DNA of 64,000 bases from Hyphomonadaceae bacterium UBA5336 (GTDB lineage: Bacteria > Pseudomonadota > Alphaproteobacteria > Caulobacterales > Hyphomonadaceae). Made by a program: the position numbers and the translations under genes. The stretch is from NCBI GenBank assembly GCA_002408125.1, contig DHQO01000025.1, forward strand, positions 159,839-223,838, given 5' to 3'. Under the pieces are notes generated by a model. It was not told the origin of the DNA and did no database searches. It saw nothing but the letters and a program-made list of their open reading frames with translations. Positions 26,321 through 33,970 of this stretch are shown piece by piece. Position 1 is the first letter of the stretch; each line of letters opens with the position of its first letter.

Positions 26321-27484
26321 ATGGAAATCCCGTTCGACTTCATGACGCTGAAGGTCATCTGGTGGGGCCTCCTGGGCGTGCTTCTCATGGGCTTTGCCCT
26401 GACCGATGGCTATGATCTCGGTGTCGCCTCGCTCCTGCCCTTCGTGGCGAAGAAGGATGAGGAGCGCAGGCTGGTGATCAACTCCATCGGCCCGATGTGG
26501 GAAGGCCACCAGGTCTGGCTCATCCTCGGCGGCGGGGCGATCTTCGCCGCCTGGCCGCTGGTCTATGCCGTCAGCTTTTCCGGCTTCTACATCGCCATGT
26601 TCGTGGTGCTGGCCGCGCTGATCCTCAGGCCCGTGGGCTTCAAGTACCGCTCCAAGATCGAGGGCGCAAAATGGCGCTCGGGCTGGGACTGGGCGCTGTT
26701 CATCGGTGGCTTCATCCCGGCGTTGATCTTCGGCGTGGCGGTCGGCAATGCCCTTCTGGGCGTGCCGTTCCAGCTCGATGACACCATGCGCATGACCTAT
26801 GAGGGCGGCCTGGTCATGGGCCTTCTGAACCTGCTCACGCCGTTTGCCCTGCTGGCGGGGCTTGTCTCGGTCACCATGCTCGTCACCCATGGTGCAGCCT
26901 GGCTGAGCCTGAAGATCGAGAAGGGTGTCGTGCGCGACCGGGCGACGAAGATCGGCGCCTGGGCCGCGCTGGCGACACTGGTGCTCTATGCGCTGGCCGG
27001 GATCTATCTTGCCTTCGGGGTGGAGGGCTACCGGATCACCAATGAGGTGGATCCGAACATGCTGCCCAATCCGCTGCGCAAGGAAGCCGAGATGGCGACC
27101 GGCGCCTGGCTGGCCAATTATGGCCGTTATCCATGGATGATCCTGGCGCCTCTGGCCGGCCTTGGCGGCGCGGTGCTCGCCTTTATGGGCCATCGCAAGC
27201 AGTCCCCGCTCGCCATGGTCGGCTCGTCTCTGTCCATTGCCGGCATCGTGCTCAGCGTGGGAGCGAGCATGTTCCCCTTCATTCTGCCGAGCTCTATCGA
27301 TCCGCAGTCGAGCCTGACCGTCTGGGACAGCTCGTCGAGCCATTTCACCCTGTTCTTCATGCTGGTGATGGCGGTGATCTTCGTGCCGATCATCCTGGCT
27401 TACACCGCCTGGGTCTACAAGGTTCTGTGGGGCCGTCTGACCACGGCTGAAGCCACCGGGGCCGATGGCGAACACGCCTATTAG
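26321..27484 (+). CDS. cydB: Cytochrome bd ubiquinol oxidase subunit II
   Basis: 387-residue membrane subunit of the bd oxidase with about eight helices. The family start MEIPFDFMTLKVIWWGLLG and GFALTDGYDLGVASLLPFV are clear, as are the motifs EGHQVWLILGGGAIFAAWP and RPVGFKYRSK. Sits between cydA and cydX in the usual order. Downstream spacing to cydX is 17 bases. Confidence 0.96.
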   Translation: MEIPFDFMTLKVIWWGLLGVLLMGFALTDGYDLGVASLLPFVAKKDEERRLVINSIGPMWEGHQVWLILGGGAIFAAWPLVYAVSFSGFYIAMFVVLAALILRPVGFKYRSKIEGAKWRSGWDWALFIGGFIPALIFGVAVGNALLGVPFQLDDTMRMTYEGGLVMGLLNLLTPFALLAGLVSVTMLVTHGAAWLSLKIEKGVVRDRATKIGAWAALATLVLYALAGIYLAFGVEGYRITNEVDPNMLPNPLRKEAEMATGAWLANYGRYPWMILAPLAGLGGAVLAFMGHRKQSPLAMVGSSLSIAGIVLSVGASMFPFILPSSIDPQSSLTVWDSSSSHFTLFFMLVMAVIFVPIILAYTAWVYKVLWGRLTTAEATGADGEHAY

Positions 27485-27501
27485 GACAAGGAGATTTCAA
27501 G

Positions 27502-27657
27502 ATGTGGTATTTTGCCTGGATCCTCGGCCTTGGCCTGGCGCTCACCTTCGGCATTCTCAATGCGCTCTGGAATGAGTTTTCCGAGGAAATGCAGATCCTC
27601 GACGATGTGGATGCGCCCGAGGGCTTTGCCCGTATCGAAAAGGTGGAGGCCGAGTAG
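27502..27657 (+). CDS. cydX: Cytochrome bd oxidase small subunit CydX
   Basis: A 51-residue single-helix protein that begins MWYFAWILGLGLALTFGIL, the diagnostic CydX/YbgT start, with the conserved Glu after the helix (LWNEFSEE). It stabilises haems in the bd-I complex. The C-terminal tail is about 14 residues longer than the 37-residue E. coli protein and acidic. A good ribosome site (AAGGAGA) precedes the ATG, and the gene follows cydB in the same operon. Confidence 0.93.
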   Translation: MWYFAWILGLGLALTFGILNALWNEFSEEMQILDDVDAPEGFARIEKVEAE

Positions 27658-27669
27658 GCGGTGTGTCCC

Positions 27670-28113
27670 CTAATGGGCCGGGCTAAGCTCCAGCCTATGC
27701 AGCAGGCCGGCATTGCCCGCCACGAGATCGGCCAGGGACACTTTGTTGAGCTCGGCGAAGAAGGCGTCCAGGCCCACCCGGAACACACCAGTCAGCCGGC
27801 AGACCCCGGCAATCGGGCAGGTATTGGTCGCGGAATTGAAGCACTCGACGAACACATCGTCGCGCTCGAATTCCTGGGCGACATCGCCGATGCGGATCTC
27901 GCTCGCCGGCCGGCTCAGGCGCACCCCGCCATTGCGCCCGCGCACATTCTCCAGATAGCCGAGCTGGCCGAGCTGGCGCGTGGCTTTCAGGAGATGCGCC
28001 TTCGAGATCCCATAGGTGTCGGCAATATCCTGCACCCGCACCAGCCCCTCGGCATTGACCGCGCAATACATCAGGATGCGCAGGGCGTAATTGGTGTAGG
28101 CGGTCAGGCGCAT
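27670..28113 (-). CDS. nsrR: Rrf2-family NO-sensing repressor NsrR
   Basis: A 147-residue iron-sulfur regulator. Winged helix at the start (LTAYTNYALRILMYCA, ISKAHLLKATRQLGQLGYL, VRGRNGGVRLSRP). The cluster Cys91, Cys99 and Cys105 (ECFNSATNTCPIAGVCRL) matches the NsrR pattern and not IscR. It converges on the cydABX operon. As bd oxidase is NO-tolerant, induction of cyd genes when NO destroys the cluster is a sensible role. It is probably autoregulated through the dyad at 28159-28177. Confidence 0.88.
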   Translation of the reverse strand: MRLTAYTNYALRILMYCAVNAEGLVRVQDIADTYGISKAHLLKATRQLGQLGYLENVRGRNGGVRLSRPASEIRIGDVAQEFERDDVFVECFNSATNTCPIAGVCRLTGVFRVGLDAFFAELNKVSLADLVAGNAGLLHRLELSPAH

Positions 28114-28158
28114 GTGGGCTTCCTAGGAGATGAGAAGTGACACCTGTCTACACGAAAA

Positions 28159-28177
28159 GTGTTATGGAAAATATCAC
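28159..28177. promoter_or_regulatory. Candidate NsrR autoregulatory site
   Basis: GTGTTATGGAAAATATCAC forms a near-perfect dyad (GTGTTAT against ATATCAC, 6 of 7 pairs, 5-base centre) 46 bases upstream of nsrR. The right half AAAATATCAC recurs in the cydD-cydA control region. Binding is inferred. Confidence 0.5.
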
Positions 28178-28206
28178 AATACCTGAGGCTTCCGTTTCGA
28201 TCCGCT

Positions 28207-28236
28207 AAAAAGAAAGGCCGGGAACATGTCCCGGCC
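28207..28236 (-). terminator. Intrinsic terminator of propionyl-CoA synthetase gene
   Basis: An 8-bp perfect stem (GGCCGGGA 28216-28223, complement 28229-28236, loop ACATG) followed on the minus strand by TTTCTTTTT. Located 27 bases after the stop of the leftward gene, in the correct orientation. Confidence 0.85.
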
Positions 28237-28262
28237 CGAGGCAACGAGCTTGATGACAAGCT

Positions 28263-30137
28263 CTAGGAGGAACGGGGTGTAGGTGTAATCGCATCGCGCA
28301 CGGCATCGATTGCGTCGGCATTGTCGATGGTGGCGGGAACATCGAAGGGCTTGTCGTCGACCAGGCTGCGGATGGTCTTGCGCAGGATCTTGCCGGACCG
28401 CGTCTTGGGCAGGGCCGAGGAGCGGTAGACCCGCTTGAAGGAGGCTACGGCGCCAACCTCCTGGCGGACACTGATGATCAGCTCCTGCTCCAGGGTTTCG
28501 GTGACCACGACATCGGCCTTCAGCACGACGAAGGCGACCGGCACCTGGCCTTTCAGATCATCGGCAGCGCCAACCACGGCGCATTCGGCCACGGCTGGGT
28601 GAGCTGCAATGACCTCCTCGATGGCGCCGGTGGAGAGGCGATGGCCGGCGACATTCATGACGTCGTCTGTGCGGCCCATGACGAAGACGAAGCCGTCCTC
28701 GTCCATGAAACCGGCATCGCCGGTGAGGTAATAGCCGGGGAAGTGGCTGAGATACTGTTCCTCAAACCGGCCGGGAGAATTCCAGAGTCCCGTCATCGCG
28801 CCGGGCGGCAGGGGCATCCTGATCACGATGGCGCCCGATTCCCCGCGCGGGACAGGCTTGGCGTCCTCATCGAGAATGTCGAACGCATAGCCCGGTACCG
28901 GGCGGCCCGCCGCGCCGATATGGACTTTCGTGTCGCCAAGTCCCGGGAAGGCCGAAAGCGCCGGCCAGCCAAGCTCGGTCTGCCACCAATGGTCGATCAC
29001 TGGCACCTTCAGCGCGTCGGCGACCCATTCCACGGTGTCCGGATCGGCCCGTTCGCCGGCGAGGAACAGATAGCGCAGCTGGCGGAGATCATACTTGCCG
29101 ACATGGGAGGCGGAAGGGTCCTCGCGCTTGATGGCGCGAACGGCGGTCGGTGCGGTGAAGGCGACGGTGACGTTGTATTCCTCGATCACGCGCCACATGG
29201 CCCCGGCGTCGGGCGTGCCGACCGGTTTGCCCTCATAGAGCACCGTGGCGCAGCAGTTCACCAGCGGCCCGTAGACGATGTAGGAATGGCCAACCACCCA
29301 GCCGATATCGGAGGCGGCCCAATAGGTCTCGCCCGGCTGGGCGCTGTAGATATGGCTCATCGACCATTTCAGGGCGGTGACATAGGAGCCGATATCGCGC
29401 ACCACGCCCTTGGGCGCGCCCGTGGTGCCCGAGGTGTAGAGCACATAGAGCGGGTCGGTGGACGGGCAGGGCGTGCAGGGCGTCGTGCCGCCTTGCGCGA
29501 TGATCTCTTCATAGTCGAGGTCGCGGCCGGGCCTGATGGCAACATCCTGCTCGGGGCGCTGCTTGATGATCACCTTTGCCGGCGGGTGGGCGGACATGGC
29601 GAGCGCCTCGTCGACCAGCGGCAGATAGGGGATCTTGCGGTTCGGTTCGATGCCGCAGGAGGCGGTGACCAGCACATCGGGGGCAAAATCGTCGACCCGC
29701 TTGGCCAGTTCGCGCGCGGCGAACCCGCCGAACACCACCGAGTGGATTGCGCCCAGACGCGCGGTTGCCAGCATGGCGACCACGGCTTCGGGGATCATCG
29801 GCATATAGATCAGCACGCGCCCGCCCTGACCGACGCCAAGTTCGGAAAGACCGGCGGCGAAGGCGGAAACATCCCTTTGCAGCTCGCCATAGGTGATCTG
29901 GCGCTTCGTGCTCGTGACCGGGCTGTCATAATAGATCGCAACCTGGCCGCCATATCCCGCCTCGACATGGGCATCCACGGCGGCATGGCAGGCATTCACC
30001 TTGCCATCGGGAAACCAGCCCTTGCCGGTCTCATGGGCGGTCTTCGGTGGCTCGAACCAGGCCACATCCTCGGCCGCACGCAGCCAGAAACCTTCCGGAT
30101 CGGCCGACCAGGCCGCAAAGACGTCTTCATAACTCAA
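28263..30137 (-). CDS. prpE: Propionyl-CoA synthetase
   Basis: Activates propionate (and acetate less well) to the CoA thioester through an acyl-adenylate. 624 residues, the normal length for PrpE. Adenylation motifs: YTSGTTGAPKGVVRD (A3), YLTGDAGFMDEDG (A7), and the catalytic lysine motif PKTRSGKILRK (A10). The N-terminal block GGFAARELAKRVDD and CGIEPNRKIPY favour PrpE over acetyl-CoA synthetase. Lies 133 bases downstream of the LuxR-hydrolase gene on the same strand; own promoter likely in that gap. A terminator follows. Confidence 0.92.
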   Translation of the reverse strand: MSYEDVFAAWSADPEGFWLRAAEDVAWFEPPKTAHETGKGWFPDGKVNACHAAVDAHVEAGYGGQVAIYYDSPVTSTKRQITYGELQRDVSAFAAGLSELGVGQGGRVLIYMPMIPEAVVAMLATARLGAIHSVVFGGFAARELAKRVDDFAPDVLVTASCGIEPNRKIPYLPLVDEALAMSAHPPAKVIIKQRPEQDVAIRPGRDLDYEEIIAQGGTTPCTPCPSTDPLYVLYTSGTTGAPKGVVRDIGSYVTALKWSMSHIYSAQPGETYWAASDIGWVVGHSYIVYGPLVNCCATVLYEGKPVGTPDAGAMWRVIEEYNVTVAFTAPTAVRAIKREDPSASHVGKYDLRQLRYLFLAGERADPDTVEWVADALKVPVIDHWWQTELGWPALSAFPGLGDTKVHIGAAGRPVPGYAFDILDEDAKPVPRGESGAIVIRMPLPPGAMTGLWNSPGRFEEQYLSHFPGYYLTGDAGFMDEDGFVFVMGRTDDVMNVAGHRLSTGAIEEVIAAHPAVAECAVVGAADDLKGQVPVAFVVLKADVVVTETLEQELIISVRQEVGAVASFKRVYRSSALPKTRSGKILRKTIRSLVDDKPFDVPATIDNADAIDAVRDAITPTPRSS

Positions 30138-30270
30138 ACGAGGTCTCCCATTCCTCAGGGCGCCAGCGCCCCATCCTCCATGACGGAGGATATTGTCATC
30201 GGAAGAATGGGAAACTCAATCTATCCGAACGTCTATAGGTATATGTGCGGAGCGGCTTGTCGCGGAGTGT

Positions 30271-31968
30271 TCAGGCCGTGTCGCGGTAGATCCCGGCAAT
30301 CAGGTCCGCCACCGCCTCGGGATGGGTGTGGTGCAGGAGCTGGCCGGCCTGTTCGATGGGCGTGACATCGACATGGGTATAGCGCTGGGCGAACGCACGC
30401 GCCCATTTCAGCGGGCAGATCGGATCCTGATCGCCGATCACATAGTGCAGCGGCCGGTCGAGGTCCTCGACCTGATCGCTCCAGTCGGAAAAGATCTTCA
30501 GCCCATCGCCGACAAAGCCGTCAAACCCGCCACCATCGATCAGGCCGAAACCTTCATGGACCAGCTCCATGATTTCCGGGGTCTTCAGGGCCGCGCTGTC
30601 GGCGGTGCTTGTGTTGTAGGTGCGTTCGAGCAGGCGGTTGCGCCCGGGCTCGCTGCGGTAATAGGCGGCCGAGGTGCCCAGCATGAACCGCAGGGCGCGG
30701 GGCGACAGGCGCGCGGTACGCGAGAGAAGCCGTACCATGGAGGGATAGTCCGAGAGCATGTCGGGATCGTGGATCGGCACGCCACCCGCAAGGGCGCAGA
30801 TCGAGGTCACGCGTTCCGCCGCGCCCATGCCCGCCGCGCACCCGTAGAGGACGCCGCTGGTATGGGTCACCACCATAGCCTGGTCGAGGCCGAGCCCGTC
30901 GAGGATCTGCGGGAAGGTCTGCGCCCATTCCTCCACCGTATGGCGCCAGTTGCGCGGCGGGTCGGAGCGGCCATAGCCCGGCCGGTCGATGCAGATCATG
31001 TGCAGGCCGTGCCGGCCGAGCGCCTGGATGAACTGCTCGGTCATGCCATGGCCGAGGGACATGCCATGCAGGAAGATCAGCGGCTGGGTGCTGGGATTGC
31101 CGCGCCTCGTCCAGCCGACCTGCCGCCCGGATTTCAGGGTGATGATGCCCCGGTCGAGGCCGTCGGCACGGCGCGCACCGCGCGGGGCGACACCCTGCAT
31201 GAGATGGTGCAGCTGGAGCGCCAGGCGCACCACATCCTCGCGTCCGGCAATGCCCATCTTGCGATAGATCGCCTTGGACTGGGTCTTGAGCGTATCGGTT
31301 GAGCGTCCGGCCGCCTCGGCAATCTTGCTGAAGCTCTCGCCGAGCACGATGCGCTCAAGCAGGGCGAGTTCGGCACCTGTCAGGTTGAACTCGCTGGCCA
31401 GGACCTCGCCCACGGCATCGGACCAGACCGCATGGGAGGTGCGCACCAGATAGCGTGGCCTATGCAGGCCGGACTCGCCGCGCCCCAGCCGCCGGATCAC
31501 AACGCCCATGGAGGTCCCGCTCCGGCGGTCGGTGATGCGGGCAAACCCGCTCTGGGCGCGACCGACCTCATGGAGCATGTGCATGGCTGATGTCAGGGCC
31601 TGCTTTTCCTCCGGCTCGTCGGACAGGTCGCTCAGACGGCGGGCCTGCTCGCCCATGGCCCGCTTCCAGCTGTCATTGCAGGCGAGGAAGTCGCCGTGAT
31701 CATCGGCGATCGCTGCCGGGCCGGTTTCGGCCTCGACCAGCGTGGCGGGCGAAAAGGAGGCCCGGCTGGTGGGATGGAGCTGGTCCAGGATGACCGTTGC
31801 CCGGTCGATATGGGTCAGCAGCTGGTCAGCCTCCAGGCTGCCGGGATCCAGGCTGGCGACATATTTGTCCCAGTGCTGGATGAAGGATTCATAATCGTCT
31901 GGGGACAGCGCTGTCTGGTAGATCGCCTCGACGGCAGAGAGCAGGTTTGCACTTGGGTCCGAGCTCAA
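30271..31968 (-). CDS. LuxR-type helix-turn-helix fused to a degenerate alpha/beta hydrolase
   Basis: A 565-residue protein. Residues 1-190 look PAS-like (AAIADDHGDFLACNDSWKRAMGE) and could be sensory. Residues 193-255 are a LuxR helix-turn-helix (FNLTGAELALLERIVLGES, IAEAAGRSTDTLKTQSKAIYRKMG). Residues 280-565 are an alpha/beta hydrolase (PLIFLHGMSLGHGM, CIDRPGYGRSDPP). The catalytic triad is damaged: the nucleophile elbow reads VTHTSGVLYG, which puts Thr370 where GHSxG has Ser, and the catalytic His position in AGQLLHHTHP is Gln543; Asp515 is kept (GDQDP). It may therefore bind rather than cleave a ligand and act as a regulator. A nearby His546/547 or Ser371 could rescue catalysis. A perfect palindrome lies 69 bases upstream. 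Confidence 0.85.
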   Translation of the reverse strand: MSSDPSANLLSAVEAIYQTALSPDDYESFIQHWDKYVASLDPGSLEADQLLTHIDRATVILDQLHPTSRASFSPATLVEAETGPAAIADDHGDFLACNDSWKRAMGEQARRLSDLSDEPEEKQALTSAMHMLHEVGRAQSGFARITDRRSGTSMGVVIRRLGRGESGLHRPRYLVRTSHAVWSDAVGEVLASEFNLTGAELALLERIVLGESFSKIAEAAGRSTDTLKTQSKAIYRKMGIAGREDVVRLALQLHHLMQGVAPRGARRADGLDRGIITLKSGRQVGWTRRGNPSTQPLIFLHGMSLGHGMTEQFIQALGRHGLHMICIDRPGYGRSDPPRNWRHTVEEWAQTFPQILDGLGLDQAMVVTHTSGVLYGCAAGMGAAERVTSICALAGGVPIHDPDMLSDYPSMVRLLSRTARLSPRALRFMLGTSAAYYRSEPGRNRLLERTYNTSTADSAALKTPEIMELVHEGFGLIDGGGFDGFVGDGLKIFSDWSDQVEDLDRPLHYVIGDQDPICPLKWARAFAQRYTHVDVTPIEQAGQLLHHTHPEAVADLIAGIYRDTA

Positions 31969-32036
31969 GACAGCTCCTTCTCACGCCACCTAATGCATCG
32001 AAAACTAAACACAGCCGAACATTACAGTTCACCCTT

Positions 32037-32054
32037 ATCACCCTGCAGGGTGAT
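32037..32054. promoter_or_regulatory. Perfect 18-bp palindrome upstream of the LuxR-hydrolase gene
   Basis: ATCACCCTGCAGGGTGAT is identical on both strands. It lies 69 bases upstream of the LuxR-hydrolase start and just before a rightward small-RNA-like unit, so it is placed to control both. Size and symmetry suit a LuxR-type dimer. Assignment is inference from position. Confidence 0.5.
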
Positions 32055-32187
32055 GCCAAGCGATGATCTAGAATGTAAGCACATGTTCAGACGGCGCGGT
32101 GGGAAAAGACGCCCAAAGTGTGTGGGGACGCACGTGGACACACTTCAGAAAGCCGGACCTGTCGCATCCCGGCTTTCTGATTTTTCC
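32055..32187 (+). ncRNA. Candidate small RNA with two hairpins and terminator
   Basis: Between two leftward genes there is a rightward unit that holds no credible coding frame. It contains a hairpin with stem AAGTGTGT/ACACACTT (32116-32145) and then a terminator hairpin with a T run (32146-32187). A transcript from near the 18-bp palindrome would be about 100 to 150 nt. The 5' end given is arbitrary. No known family was recognised. Alternatively, the terminator only blocks antisense transcription into the SDR gene. Confidence 0.4.
32146..32187 (+). terminator. Rightward intrinsic terminator facing an oppositely oriented gene
   Basis: An 11-bp perfect stem (CAGAAAGCCGG 32146-32156, complement 32169-32179), a 12-base loop and ATTTTTCC on the plus strand. 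On the minus strand no T run follows, so it is not a good terminator for the SDR gene that ends at 32196. It therefore implies rightward transcription in this gap. Confidence 0.75.
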
Positions 32188-32195
32188 GGTTCCAG

Positions 32196-33113
32196 CTAGA
32201 TCGGCTCGTAGGGGAAAACCGAGGTCGTCGCGCCGAGATCTGTAAAGCTCGGCCCCATGGCCGGCAGGGCCTGCTCGCACAGGGTCTCCGGCGTCCAGCC
32301 TTCCAGCCGGGCAATGCTTTTCACCGGCCGGGGCTGGCTGAACAGCACGACCTCATTGCCGCGCACGCTGAAGACCTGGCCCGACACCGATTTCGACTTG
32401 TCGGCACACAAGGCCACAGCGAGCTGGGCGACCTGGTCGGCCCGCATGCCCTGGCGCATGCGCTCCACGCGCTCGGCGCCGGCTTCGTCCTTGACCGGGA
32501 TGGAAGCGATCATCCGTGTGAAGGCGAAGGGCGCGATGATGTTGGAGCGCACATTCTTGCGCTCGCCTTCCATGGCGACGATCCGCGACAGCCCCATGAT
32601 GCCGAGCTTGGCGGCGGCGTAATTGGCCTGGCCGATATTGCCGATCAGGCCGGAGGTGGACGTGAACAGCACGAAAGCGCCGCCTTCCTGTTCGCGGAAA
32701 AGCTCCACGGCGGCGCGTGTGACATTGAAGCTGCCATGCAGGTGCACATCGATGACCGCCTTCCAGTCGGCTTCGCTCATCTTGTGGAACATGCCATCGC
32801 GCAGGATACCCGCCGGGTTCATCACCGCATGCAGGCCGCCGAACTCGTCGCGGGCCTGTTCGACCATGCCCGCCACCGCGGCATAGTCGGTGACGCTGTC
32901 AGAATTCGACACCGCCTTGCCCCCGGCTGCGCGGATTTCACGTGCGACCTGTTCGGCCGGGCCGGCATCACCTTCATCGCCGCCGGAAAGGCTGCCGCCG
33001 AGATCGTTGACCACCACATTGGCGCCCTCCCGCGCGGCCAGCAGGGCGCACTCCTTGCCGATACCGTTGCCGCCGCCGGTGACCAGTACTGTCTTGCCGT
33101 CCAGAATGCCCAT
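32196..33113 (-). CDS. Short-chain dehydrogenase/reductase (3-hydroxyacyl-CoA or MFE-2 like)
   Basis: A 305-residue NAD(P)-dependent oxidoreductase. Cofactor motif TGGGNGIGKE, NAG-type motif changed to NPAG, catalytic Ser-Tyr-Lys in TSTSGLIGNIGQANYAAAKLG. The acidic residue in VVVNDLGGSLSG and the 305-residue length with a C-terminal extension (about 45 residues) resemble the dehydrogenase part of peroxisomal multifunctional enzymes that act on 3-hydroxyacyl-CoA. Exact substrate unknown. It is leftward, with the CarF-like gene ending 118 bases upstream behind a terminator. Confidence 0.85.
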   Translation of the reverse strand: MGILDGKTVLVTGGGNGIGKECALLAAREGANVVVNDLGGSLSGGDEGDAGPAEQVAREIRAAGGKAVSNSDSVTDYAAVAGMVEQARDEFGGLHAVMNPAGILRDGMFHKMSEADWKAVIDVHLHGSFNVTRAAVELFREQEGGAFVLFTSTSGLIGNIGQANYAAAKLGIMGLSRIVAMEGERKNVRSNIIAPFAFTRMIASIPVKDEAGAERVERMRQGMRADQVAQLAVALCADKSKSVSGQVFSVRGNEVVLFSQPRPVKSIARLEGWTPETLCEQALPAMGPSFTDLGATTSVFPYEPI

Positions 33114-33172
33114 GCTTCGCGCGCTCCCATTTTATTGCTGCGTTTCCCGGCGAGCTTAGACCTGCGGCAGGC

Positions 33173-33207
33173 AAAGAAAAAGCACCGCCCTTGGGGAAGG
33201 GCGATGC
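33173..33207 (-). terminator. Intrinsic terminator of the CarF-like gene
   Basis: An 11-bp stem with one mismatch (33182-33192 with 33197-33207, loop GGGG) followed on the minus strand by TTTTTCTTT. Located 24 bases after the stop of the CarF-like gene. Confidence 0.85.
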
Positions 33208-33231
33208 CTGGAAAGGATCGGGCCGGGCGGA

Positions 33232-33822
33232 TCAGACCGCGCGGCGGTAACGCGGGTTCACGCTGTCATCCGGGCGCGGAGTGATCCCGGTCAGGCGCTT
33301 GATCACCCACTCGATGTTCTGGAAGAACCGCACGCGTTCCAGGCCCGGATTGAGGTAATTGGTCATCACGCAGTAATGGGTGTCCTTGCCCTTGCGGTGG
33401 TGGGCGGTGTGGTGGCGAAAGCTCTGCATCAGGCCGGTCTTCTGAATGAGGGTGATCAGCCGCCCGTTCTCTGCCGGGCTCTTGTGGGCGGCGCCGTGGA
33501 ACTCGTTGGCGAGCATGCCGAAGGCGACCGCCGCGCCGGTGAACAGGTTCAGCCAGCCCACGGCCCAGAACACCAGCAGGAAGACGATGCCGAACGCGAT
33601 CACCTCGCGATTTCGGGTATAGAAGGTGCCGCGAAGAAAGAAGCGCGGCTGGTGATGATGATATTGGTTCATGCGGATTGTATGGCCCAGGACCGGCCAT
33701 TTCGGATCGCCATAACGATCCTCGAACCAGTGAAACACGCCGGAGACAAAGTCTGCCAGAAGCAGCCCGGCGAAGATCTTTCCCACCCCCTTCAGAAGGG
33801 CGATGGTCAATGTGATCGGCAT
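33232..33822 (-). CDS. CarF/PEDS1-like (Kua/TMEM189) lipid desaturase, putative plasmalogen synthesis
   Basis: An approximately 196-residue membrane desaturase. Members convert plasmanyl to plasmenyl (vinyl-ether) phospholipids using oxygen. The family His boxes are present: VSGVFHWFEDRYGDP, IRMNQYHHHQP, NEFHGAAH and FRHHTAHHRKGKDTHYC, then NYLNPGLE near the end; about ten His in all. Membrane segments lie around residues 10-30 and 75-105. The start at 33822 is preferred over 33837 because GGAGA stands 5 bases before it. Upstream are two related dyads. Followed by its own terminator, so monocistronic. Substrate identity is inferred from family. Confidence 0.82.
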   Translation of the reverse strand: MPITLTIALLKGVGKIFAGLLLADFVSGVFHWFEDRYGDPKWPVLGHTIRMNQYHHHQPRFFLRGTFYTRNREVIAFGIVFLLVFWAVGWLNLFTGAAVAFGMLANEFHGAAHKSPAENGRLITLIQKTGLMQSFRHHTAHHRKGKDTHYCVMTNYLNPGLERVRFFQNIEWVIKRLTGITPRPDDSVNPRYRRAV

Positions 33823-33873
33823 AAAAGTCTCCATCATGCCATTGTTTCGGCAAGCCGGAGCGCCCGCCGATAT

Positions 33874-33930
33874 GTGATCGCATGATCACTAATTGTGGCG
33901 GAAACGTGTCTAGTGAGCATATAATCACTA
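33874..33930. promoter_or_regulatory. Two related dyads upstream of the CarF-like gene
   Basis: Dyad one is GTGATC-GCAT-GATCAC (33874-33889). Dyad two is TAGTGAGCATATAATCACTA (33911-33930; 6-bp arms, 8-base centre). Both end in ATCACTAA (33885-33892 and 33924-33931) and share GTGA and GCAT. They lie 52 to 108 bases upstream of the start, in an AT-rich gap, and look like tandem operators of one dimeric regulator. No regulator gene is adjacent. Confidence 0.5.
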
Positions 33931-33970
33931 ACGGTGAGGAGATTTATTTCCTATGCTCTGTAAAATTGTC

